This document shows positions 24,896 to 36,800 of a stretch of DNA of 64,000 bases, piece after piece; position 1 is the first letter of the stretch; each line of letters opens with the position of its first letter. The notes below the pieces were generated by a model. That model searched no databases and had not been told where the DNA came from. It was given only the letters and a program-made list of their open reading frames with translations. This stretch comes from Melanocharis versteri. Taxonomy: Eukaryota; Chordata; Aves; Passeriformes; Melanocharitidae. The position numbers and the translations under genes are program-made. Location: assembly GCA_013397845.1 (NCBI GenBank), contig VZTG01000272.1, forward strand, positions 369,310 through 433,309, read 5' to 3'.

Positions 24896-27800
24896 CTGTG
24901 GCAAGGAAGGAACGTGGATTAGACAAGTTCCTCAGCCAGCCCAAGGTGTTTCCCAGATGGACCTTGTGGCTTAGTGTCGACGTGCTTCAGGGGCTGCAAT
25001 GACAGTCTGGTACAGCATTTACAAAAGTAAAAAGATACTGAATACACTTTCCTGACTAGTGTGAAATGAGCTATTAAACATCTAAGCACCTTCCATTCTG
25101 ACTTGGCTTCTTGGTCTTGTAATTCAGTTAATTGTCTCATCCTCTGTGAAGTAAGACTTTTGTAATTTTATCTTTTACTTGGATCATGACCTTTATGAAA
25201 TACTTTAATAATTTTTAATGCCTGGTGACTGGCCACCTGAAGCTTTCACATACTCAAGGTGAAAATGTTGCTGTCTCAGCCCATTTTAAACAGTTTTTGA
25301 CTGTTTTAGTGCTGCAGATTAGTTTCTAAAAGTTTTGTAACAATGGATTCATCATATGAAGAGCATGTAGATACACATGTATGTTATCAGTTATTGTAAA
25401 ATACTCATGACAAGAATTGATTTTGGGCAATTACTATATTACAGGCATGGAAATCATAGCATGCCATTAACTTGTTCATGTGCATACAGAATAATCCATT
25501 TTATTCCATGAAACCTTACATTCAGTTGCATTTTTATGTGTTGGTACCAAAAGCAGTTGTTTCAAATATGTTTGTCACTTTATTTGTGCTGTTAGTCGGA
25601 ACAATATTTTAAGAACTTAAGCAAAGAACTGAAAACTGCAACCAGTAGGTACATGTCTGGCACAACAATTATATATATATATATAAAAAATATTTTTGTT
25701 GTCTTTCTTATGTATGAATGTAATTAACCACAAACTGCTGTATTGCTATGAAGTGTTCTCCTTTTCACAAACCTTTAGTTTTCTACATGTATGTTGTAAA
25801 TCCTCTTTTGGAAAGGTTTTATGGTGTTTCCAGGTTGACTTCTGACTTCTCCGTAAAGACTTACTAGATGTTTCAAATTCACAGATATTTAAACAGCCAC
25901 TGTAGCTCTGGAGGAGGACTGCCATAACTATGGGACTATTCATCTACTCTGAAGATCTGACATTTTTTCTGTGGAAAAAACCAGTGATCTTAGATTTGTC
26001 TCTGCGTAAAAAGATTTTTTTTTAAATTCTCAGAAGTTTTGATAGGTCAATCTTTTCTTCCCAGTATTATGAAATAGCTCTTTGATCTGTCTTTGATTAC
26101 ATAACCTAATGTGTAAATTAATTGACTTTAGTGTTATAATAATAGTAACAATAATGCAAGCATCATTAAGCAGTTATTATGACTTTTCTTTTGGGAAGAC
26201 AACTCGTAACTGCCTACACTCTGAAGTGATTCACAGAGATCTTTCTTGAACTAATATGTCCTGATAATTTATTATGAGCCAAGCAGTGTCTGAATTCCTG
26301 CTATAAGTGTTCTGAATGAACCTGTTATTTTAAAAATGAATTTAATTTAGACCATTTTAGGCAAGTTGATTTGTACGTCATGAAGCAAGTTGGTCTTTGA
26401 ATTGCAGTCTTTGCAATTTAGAGCAAAGAGCCTTACACTGATCTTGACTAAATTAGCTCATGGAAGTATTAAAGATATTCTTATGTACCTGGTCAAATGC
26501 TCTGTGCAATTTCTCACATCATTAAAAACCCTTTCAGTATATTTTGAAGTTCACTCCAAAATATTAAAACTTGTGCAGCTGATCTCCTGCTGCTGAGCCA
26601 AAAAACGTGGTGAAATTGTTCTCCTCAGATGGACTTGGTTCATTATAATCTAATTGCAATACTAACTCACACCTCCATCCAAGGTACGACCACCCCTCAC
26701 TGGGCATGTTCTTCATATGTTATTGACTCTATCTTTAAGAATGAAGCAAGAGAATTTTACACAAATCAGTAACAAAGGTATGTATGACTAGAGTTGCTCA
26801 AGTTCCACCTAAATGTAAAGAAACAGGATACAAATAAATTGAGAATGGGGAGAAGTTAGGGAAGACTGTTGTAACTACTGGCATCAGTTGATGGGCTGAA
26901 CCTGTGTTCTACCCCATAGGGACACCTATGGGGTAAGAATCACTCTGTGTGTGCTGAATACTTTCACTGGGGATTAGAGTTTGTCTGTGTATTGCTTTCA
27001 ATATGTTTTTGCAGTCAGGTACTATCACTGGCAAACCTTGAACCTTAACCTGTCACCATTTTTCATTAATAAATAGTGGTATTCCATAAGCTGTTAGTGT
27101 GAGTCCTTCACAGGTCCTGGCCATTGCTGGCAGCGGGTAACATACTCAAGAAGACTCACTAAGGGGTCATAAACTGGGAAGACCTGCTGAGGGGTCTCCC
27201 TTAGGCTGTCCCTGACTAAGTCAGTCAAACCACCCTCTGATCCAGCAGGACAGTTCAGTGAAGGGTCCCCCTAACAGGACACTGACAGACGGGTCTCAGC
27301 TTTCCTGGGGCATTGACAGACAAATCAAACACTACGGGTTGGGTAAATGTCTCCACACTAAGGGTCAATGAAACCTCCTTTTTTCACGTGACACTTAGAA
27401 AATAAGTTTCCTGCTTAGGATCATCAAATGGTATTGTAAATGTAAAATAGTTAAAGTAGTAAAAAGAAAATAACCCAAAACAGCAGTCCTGTGTTGACCA
27501 CATAAAAAGCAGTCAGACAGCTCTAGGGGAAGTGCATGTTAGCATTCCTTGACAGAATGAGTCTCAAATGCTTAGTGCTGTCTGGAATAGATTTTTACCT
27601 TTTTTTTTTTAGCTTAACTGTTGGGAGATAGAAGGTAAGAACTTCTGTTTTATCTCAATACAAACCCATTGTTTCTTCCTCTTAAGATGAAAGACTCAGC
27701 ACCATGTTACTCATGCAAGCTGTCTTATTGGAACAAATGCTGTAGTGTTACCACAATCTGATCTGCAAAGAAACATCTTATGCTTAGCAGGGCTATACTA

Positions 27801-30800
27801 ATTCACAAGGAGATTTACTTGAAGGTTAAGATAGTTGTGTGGTTATGTGCTTACCTTCTTTTTCTCCTTCCAGTAGCTACTGTATTGGAAAATCGTAAGT
27901 TTTCCTTGGAGCCTGTGGCTGGTCTCTGGCTTTCTTTCCCAAGTGTTTTCTGTTTCACAGAACATTTGGAAGGAAAGTGTGATGCTCTGCAGAACTGGGG
28001 AGACAATCTATCACTTGCCTTGTGTTGTCATTTATGAACCTTTTGATGTCTCAGCCCCTTTCCCACTCACATTATGATTGCATCCTACCTTTTTTCATAC
28101 TTAAAAGACATCTTCTGTATAATTGCTATTCACACTATAATTGTCTGGGGAAACAGAAGCAGTTGCATGCATGGACTATCTAAATTTTTTCTTGCTGGGT
28201 GGTTTGTCCATATTATTTATCCATAATTATGGTGGTGTCAGTGACATCTAGCTTTCACAAATGAACAAGGAGATATAAACAGTCTTTATACTTTATTCAG
28301 AGAAACAGAAAGATTGTTTACTACAAATTAATATTTTTTGTATATTAAAAATAAAAATGGCATAAATTGTGAAGCTGGAGAGACTTTATTTCCATCTTCT
28401 TCAGTCCGTAGAGCAAGGAAAGCCACATATGAAACAGCAGTTCAGTTTCATTTTTCATCTAGTCTTCTCTATACTGTTAATATTGTGGTCAGTTGCTGAG
28501 TGTTGCTTACTCATCTAAAGCTGGTGTAATCCAGTGAAGGAATTTGAACTCTTTTAGTCTTTGGAGTTGTATGTCAGATGGGAATGATCGATATCTTCAC
28601 CTAGCACAAAGAGATGAAGCACTGTTACATATCTTCTAATAGTTACAGGTCCCTGTATGGTGGGGGTGTGGGTCAAGAGTAAAAGGGAAAAAATATCCTA
28701 TAGCTATACATACTTACAGCTGTACTTCTTTTATGCTCAGAAAAACCTTTCCCCTGCTCTGGTGCAGGCATCAAAACACTGGTGAAAAATCTCAAAACAT
28801 GATGGAGAGGGGCTGGGAGCTTTTTCACTGGAGGTCACATAACCTCACTGTGTCCCACTGCTCTGGTCCCGTGCGCTCTTCCTGCCAAAGACAGAAATAC
28901 AACTGTTGGACATCAGCATTTCTATGCTGAATAAAATGAATGTTCACAATGTCCCACATCAGTGTGTGGAATACAAAATTCACCAATATCCATTCACATG
29001 TGTGTTTTTATGTATATGCGTGTATGTACCTGCATTTATGATCACAAACCTGCAGCATACAGCCAGAAAGCAGTCTGTTCACTTAAAGCACTCTCAGTCT
29101 CAGAATGGGATTGCTGTCTGAAGTGTGAGCACGTACAAATCCTGGTACAAAACATGGGTGACTTCTTTTTCCTATCAGAAAAGTGATGATGTATGCATGT
29201 GGTGCTTTAAAAACTTCCCATCCCATTCTGAGTACCAATCTCAGCGTAATCTTTGCTGCATAACACTTAGACAAAAGTTTTTAAGTATGAGTTATGGCAT
29301 TTTGTTAGTTAAACAAACTCTCCAAGTACGTAGGAAAAGAACTTACCTGCACTCTTATCCTTTACTCAGTTCAGTGCACTGGGGCACATGTAGTCAAGGC
29401 TGACCTCTGAAGAAGTCTTGATTTCATCAGGAATCCTTGCCGTACTGCTTCTCACCTAGGCTGGGTTATCTCAGGAGCTGTTGAGGTAGCTGATCAGAGT
29501 TTGTGAGTTATGTTGTTTTTTTCCCTTCCATATTTTCCATAGAAATGGATAGACAGTGTCTGTGCACAACAATCCATACCGGGGTGGCTTATCTCCTCTG
29601 CTCTGTGGAAGACAGTACTTTGTGGGGTCTTGGAGGCTGCTGATTGCCTGAACTGAATTTGTGCCCTCACTGTAATAAAGCATCTCCTACACAATGGGAC
29701 AGAAGGCATATGTAAGTAAGAACCTTTAATGGGCTCATGAGTTCACTGAGGCTGAGGATATGACAGCTTTGTTAATGACGCATAGCTGTAGTGGTGGGAC
29801 AACAAACACACAGCTCTAGAATTAGTAAGCTATCACAGAGTTTCTGAAATGCACTTCCTGATGTGTATGTGACACTGTAGCCATCTATCAGGATGAAGTC
29901 TTACTTCTTAGCGTTTTATGTGTCTGTCTCATTCTTCAAACTGAACAGAGAGCTCGAATACAGTTTTGTCCAAATGTTATCATCTCAGGCTACAACAGTA
30001 AAGAAGTTTATAGGACAGCCTGGGCAAGATCTCATTAACATTTGGATGTAATAAATTGTAAGTGAAGCACAGGAATGAAGAAAAGTTTTGGCTCCTTAGG
30101 ATATGTATTTTCCTCTGAGTCAGACTGGGCCAAATACACCTAAGGCTTCAAAGGGTTTATTTCTGAAAAACTGGGAAAAGGTGAAATAGGTTGATACATG
30201 TTTGCAAGTGCTCGGTGATGTATTGCAAAATTAAACTCGTCCTCGTTAAAAATATGTCCATAGTATTACTTCCTGAAATGTTTCTGGCTTGTTTTTTTAA
30301 GAGGGGATAGTTGTGGTGTGCCTGAATTTAGCTGAGGGAAACATCCTGATATCTATGAAAGCCATTATAACCTAGCAGCAGCATCCTTGTGTTCCTCAAA
30401 GCTCAGTTCTACAGGCTTCATTCAGGGCTCCCTGAAGCAAGAGCATATCTTTGCTTTTCATTTTTGGTGAAGTTTTTGTATGTAAAGAGGAACTTTATTA
30501 TAAACATTTCTTCTATACCACCTTCTAAAGCAAAAAAATATACAGTTGAAGAGATAAATATTTAACTTCCTTGTACCCCTTGTATTTCTTCTCTGCAAGA
30601 AATACAAAGAAGAAAGAAATGTGTGTTATGAATATTCATTTGCATTTTCTGTAATTTCTTACTCTGTTTTCAGTTGAAGATGGAACAGACCGTACGTTCC
30701 TGTAATCTCCTTAAAATACAATTTTTCTCTAGGCAATCTTAAATGCTTTTGCACGTGTTCCACCTGTATTTATCTCTATCATCATATAAAAGAAATGTTT

Positions 30801-33800
30801 TCACAGTAAAAGTAATGTTTGAAAGGATAGCTTGAACATTTTACCTGGACTCTATTTGTTTCCAGTCTGCTCTTCTCGCCTGTAGCATGTCCTGCCCTGC
30901 CTGCTGTCTTTTTTTGACGTTGAGGTCCTTTCCCAAAGAATATGTAGTTTACAAAGGCATATTCCAGCAAGGCCAGGAACACAAACACAAAGCATCCCAT
31001 CAGGTAAATATCTATTGCCTTGACATAGGGAATCTTCGGTAAGGTCTCCCTGAGGTGGGTGCTGATGGTGGTCATGGTCAGCACAGTCGTGATTCCTGCA
31101 AAAGGAAGAAATAGACATTGAGTAATAAGACAAGGAAGGAGATTTGAGCACGAAAGACATAATGGCAGCATTGCACTTCTCATGCAAATGGATTAATAAT
31201 GTGATCAGACTCTCAGCAGCCAAGGGAATGCATTTTGCAGAACTGGAAAGGAACGTGTCCACATCAGCAAGTCTGCTGATAGCACATTCCTTGGCTTTTC
31301 ATGCAATGGAGGGTGAATGAAATAAACTCCAATAGTCCAGGCTATGTTGGAACTTCTTGCCTTAATTTTTGCAGTAACTGTGCTATGGGGAATGTGGTGT
31401 TAGCTGACCTGGATAGCAAAGAGTTGATTGCTGTTCTTTCTATGTGAGAAAGTGCTTCTCACTTCCTTTACAGCAGTAGCTCTGCTTGACCCCATATGTG
31501 ACTTGCATTGCTGTGGGGATCTGCAATGAGTACCCAGCTTTTGATTGAAAATGGAGGATTGAAAATAGAAAGGGAAGCCTTTTGATAAAATGATAGTCTT
31601 TGATGAAGAAAAAGTGATATATATGCTTGTACAACCTTTCCTGTTAACTAGGTGCTTGCAAGTAAAGCATTTCCATCTCATTGTATTATCCACCACTGAA
31701 TGATTTTTTTTTTTTGCTCATATGGGTTTTCTCTTTCAGCTGGATGAAATTACTTTTTACTCTTCTTTAATCACAGGTCATTAAGGCATGTAGATAATAG
31801 CTCTAGGCAGAGGTGTAACAAGTTTAATTTGCGGGGAGATGGGACAAAATGGCTTTTTGGCAAGAGAGTTGAAAAACATGCATGTCTTAAAGCACAGATA
31901 GTGGCAGAAGATCTTCCTTCTTATGGAAAGGTGTAGGAAGGAACACCTTATGGAAAGGTGTAGGAAGGTGGTTTGGGAAAGAACCAACTCTATAGGTAAA
32001 CCAGACTTATTTGGTGTAAGCTGGTATATCTCCACTGATGGCAGTAGGATCTTGTGTATTCATTCCAGTCACAGATCTGTCCTGAGAGGACACTTTTTAA
32101 CATCAACAGGGATTGTTCCTGCAACACAATGTAGATACCCTTAGATACCTGAATTAGACTTTTATGCTCCAGTTTGGAAGCAAGATACTTTTGGCCTGAT
32201 CCAAAAAGCATTATGACAACTGGAAGTCAGTCAGAATCCCAACCTAAGTGCAGAGCAAGAGCTTCAAATGTAGGCAAGGTCACGCCTGCCTGCCTTCCTG
32301 ACAACCAAGGCCCTGTGCTGCTTGTGTAAGATCACAATTAATGATGCCACAACCAGCAGTATGGATTTGGTGCCACTGTTTTCAAAGGCAGCAAGTGTCC
32401 ACGTAGATCAGTCATTTTGAGAAGAAGTTACCTAAAGCAACTCTGGCTGCAGAGGCATCGTAATTGATCCAAAAAGACACCCACGACAGAATTGTGATCA
32501 GCGTGGAAGGCATATAGGTTTGCAAAATGAAGTATCCAATATTTCTTTTAAGCCGGAAGCTAAGTGATAATCGAGGATATGCTCCTGAAAGAAAGAAGTC
32601 ATATAATGACTAATGCCTCAGAAAAGGTAGGCACTGATATTTCTGGGTTGGAGGAAGGGGGGGCAATTTTTTTTTAACTTGCTAGCATTTACCTGTGGTA
32701 AATTCCACTCTCTTTGATACCATCTTGTAATCCACAATAGAAAATTGCGGGAGCTCGATGTTATTAACTCCTGTTACTGCTGACTCTCCTCCATTCCAGT
32801 AAAATTCAATATCATCAGTAGTGTATCCATCTGAAACAGAGGCACAGTTTGATTATTGACTTTTCTTTTTTTTTATTACTTTGCTTAAAAAGTTGCAGTT
32901 CAAGTGGAAGGAAGGTGCTGTTAATCAGGAATTCAGCCTTCTGTTGTGTGACATTTCTGTTACACAGAAGCCTCCTCTATACCCCGAGAAAGCTTCTATA
33001 TGTAGAAGAGGAGAAGACAGAAAACAAGGACAGAATTCATGATTAAAGTTTGTTTTTTAGCTAGCTCTAATACAACTACTTTTCATTCAGGCTCGACTTG
33101 CTCGGTTTGCCAACAGACAGATACATCATCAGCAAAACTTTTAAACTCTCTTTGGAGGAGCTCTGACAGTAAAACCAGGTTCAGTTCCCAGCTTTTCATT
33201 TGATTTCCTATGCAGGATGTGACAAAATACAGAGTTGGGAGCCAGTGGAGGCAAAGATGATTCTAGAAGAATTAAGGTGCCTGTAATATTACCTGACAAT
33301 GTCTATCAGAGCTGTAGGTAACCCTTTGATATTCATGATGCATTTTATATTTTAATTAGACCATGCCATCTTTGATCTTCTGTTATCACAGAACTATCTC
33401 TTTTTTACTCCAAAACTAGCACCTTTCTTCTGTTTCCTTTTAACAGTGATGTTGATTATTTATAATTTAATTAAAAATTAATTTGCCATTCTATCACTGG
33501 AAATGTTAACATTATTGTTACCATTTTCAGAAATATTTTGATTGAACTCAGAAGTGACTGAGTTTCTAAAAAATCTCGCAATTGACAACATTTTTGAACT
33601 AATATTTAAACTGGTTCCACTTTATTGCATTTTTCTACTTTCCCCAGATATCTACCAAAGGAGAGAACATCTCATCTATTTTTAAATTTTTCCTTCAGGT
33701 GTTAGATTTAATCAGGTTTAAATCATATAACACAGATCAAATAAAAACATGTGTTTGAACTCAAAGCTTTAGAAAACTTGACAGTACTTTTGCCAGTTGA

Positions 33801-36800
33801 ACCAACTGTAGCCTCCACAGAGTTAGGAACCTATCCTTTCATATGCACAAGTAATGCAATATCAAGCTAAGGAAATTAGTCTTGAGATGTCTTTTCCTAT
33901 GATGGTGCCTAGTAATAGCCTCATCCCCGGAAGGCTGACCACATGCAGAACAGATCCATGGTTTCCCTGGTGACAATCAGAGAAGCTTTTATGACTTGCT
34001 GCCAGGCTTGGAAAGTCTGCAGCTATTGAACAGCTATCTTTTGATGCAAACACACAGTGGCGGGCTGAACAAGGTCAAATGTTCACATATTTTATTTCTG
34101 GACTGCTCAGTGCCATGGTGTTCTAACAATCTGAATTGCTCTGAAAACCACACTAACCTATGCAATATGGATTTCTGCTGTAAGCTTAAAACTGTGCTTC
34201 CCATTACTTATGCTGTTTTATTTTTTTTTTTCAAATGAACCATCCCAGGGCTGTGACACAGAGATCTGCATGGCTGGTTTTCATTCCTTTTCACTGCAAA
34301 AGGTCAAGGTAGCTGCTTGGTAGTAGTTCTTCAGTAGCTGCTTTAAAGGCTTTGCACACAAACCACAGGGCTGACAGGAGCTACATGCAGGGTGTGATAC
34401 AGAATGACTGAAAGTGAATGACGATGCTAAGTCTGTTTAAAAGACCACGACTGAGATTGGTAGGGAAGTGTTAACTTCATTTTCTTGAAAATCTGTATTA
34501 TAAAAACTTTCTCTTGAATTATTTCTCTTCTCAGAAAAGGTGGTGCAAAACAGATGGCATTGAAACTGTCATCTCATACTGAAAGGGTATTGATTATGTG
34601 TAGACTTCGTACCACACAGATATCCTCTACGTGAGGTAATACCCATCCTTTGTCTTTAGGGGACAGAATAAAAAACAGAAAGGGCATCACTACCTGGATG
34701 TTGAGCAGGTAAATGTCCTGACCTTGCTGCAAAGTCACAGGTGAAGGTTTAGATGTGAGAATCCTGAATTCTGCCTCAGGGTTTGGAAGAAAACCATGAA
34801 AAGGATTCTTCTGTTCTGTGCCGTCATCACTTGTTGCCCTTTTCACATCCTGTCCTCCAATTTTGCTCTGATTGTGCTGCTTTTTGGACAGTGCAGGCTG
34901 GGACCCAGGACAGAGAAAGGAGCTATCTCCAGTCCTCAAGAGCTCCTGACTTTACTTGCAGCCTCCTAAGGCAGCTGCAGCCAGCCTCTCTGCAGTTTCT
35001 CTGATATTTTGAGAAAAGAAGGAATAGTTTGGCACCATGTTGTGGCTGAAATTCCCTTCCCTGAAGATGAATTATTAGTGATTTAGTTGTTAAAACCCAC
35101 AATGGTGCCAAATAAACACCTGGTATATCAGAAGGCAGCTTTCAAAAAGAAAACAGGCACAAGCTCCTACAAAAAGATTGCACTATATTATTGATACACA
35201 ATGTTGGTGATGTTGGATCTTTCCAAAAGAAAATTATGTGAGTTTTGTAATGTAGACAAATGTGCTTTTCCCTAGTCTTGCTGTCTATGACTTTGGCTAC
35301 TAAAAGTAGAACTAGTAGGTTATAAAGTCAACTGACCAAAAGCAAGAACCTTGCATGTAAGGTATCAGCCAGTGACAAGCTGTCACTGCTGACAGGCCAT
35401 GTTTTTAATCTCTACAAACTTAAAAGAGACTTCCAAATACAACAAAAAAGGGGTCTAATGTCAGCTACCACTTTTTCTAAATATTCTGATTTCCTTCTTG
35501 AATTAAAGCTTCCTTAAAGCTGATGGAAATTATGAGAAAGGGATAGCGATGTTTTTCACTCAGGAGCATTCACATTTTTTAGCTCTCCTTTTAGAAAAGT
35601 AATTGAGCAAGGACATCTTCCTGTGGTTTTAGGTACAGTGAACTTCAGTACATTCATTATTTCCTTGGCAGTCATTGTAATATCTCTGCTAGACACTAAC
35701 AAGGTGTAAATTCTCCTTGGACAGTCCATTCCCTGACGCGATAGGATTGTTGCTGCGTGATGCCCGTTCCCTACGTGCTTTGCACACTGTTCTGGGTATG
35801 TGAGAGGCATTGCTTTCACGGCCGAGGATGGCTCACAAGAACTGGAGGCCTTCATGTTCCATAGGCATCGACATGGCTTTTTTCCAGCAAACTCGGGAGG
35901 AAGACAGTTGGCTGCAGGTTAAAGACAGGAATTGATCTCAGCTCTGAACAGTGAGCAGGTGACAGATTGCTCCTTCTTCTTTTTCAAGTGGACAGTGGCT
36001 TTAATCGAGAAGCTGTAGTGATGTAAATTAAGAAACCTTCAAATGTGGAACAGTACTGACTTCTGGCTAGCAGGCAGTGAAAAACCCCAGTTTCGTGCAG
36101 CAAATGCCTTCGCGTTTACCGAGGAAGAAAAGCTGTTTCAGTGATAGGAAAAGTGGGTCTTTCCAGTGCAGGGGCCAGTGTTAACGCTGGTTTGTTCGCC
36201 GAACTTATCTGTACTGCCCAAGTATTCCCTCGGCAGCTCTTTCCCCATGTAACCCTTTTCCCTCTGCGTACGTATCCCTGCCACCAATTTAAACGCATAC
36301 CTCTGCTTTTGTGACCTCTCCTTTTTCTCTCACTTTTGGAGAGAGCAGCGCTCGCAACCGGACCGGGATGTCTGAACGCAAATTCCGTAAACGCCAGATG
36401 TGGCGGGCCTGCAGCGTTCCGGCGATGCTGACAAGAGCTGTGGCGGGGCGGGCGCGACGCGAGCGGGGCAGCGCCGGGGCTCCCGGGCGGCTCCGGCAGC
36501 GCGCCCGCGGCCGCNNNNNNNNNNNNNNNNNNNNNNNNNNNNNNNNNNNNGGGGGGGGCGCCTGGGATGCGCAAGGGGTGCGCAAGGGGTGCGCGGGGGA
36601 TGCGCAAGGGGTGCGCGGGGGGTGCGCGGGGGTGCGCCTGGGATGCGCGGAGGATGCGCGGGGGGGTGCGCGGGGAGCCGGACGCATTCGCTCCGAACTC
36701 CCGGAGCGAGCACGGCCCCATTGCTGGGCTGGCATCCCCAGCAGTCTAGCTCGCTTAGTCAAGCAGTTTTCCCAGGAATTCCGCGTCTGGTTTTGTTGAC

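Larger units (their letters stand above)
24896..30844 (-). other. GABRB1 intron 8 (5.95 kb)
   Basis: This is AT-rich intronic DNA. It contains an (AT)n microsatellite near 25.67 kb and an LTR-like segment near 26.9-27.4 kb, both listed separately. No further exon is recognisable. Confidence 0.8.
36340..36750. promoter_or_regulatory. Isolated CpG island inside GABRB1 intron 5
   Basis: This is a sharply bounded GC-rich, CpG-dense block in an otherwise AT-rich intron. The left half (to 36514) is complex CpG-rich sequence with an Sp1-like GGGGCGGG site. The right half is a minisatellite, and an N gap lies between. The distance to the nearest exon is about 3.5 kb. It could be an alternative or antisense promoter, an orphan island or simply an expanded GC-rich repeat; the sequence alone cannot decide. 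Confidence 0.65.
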
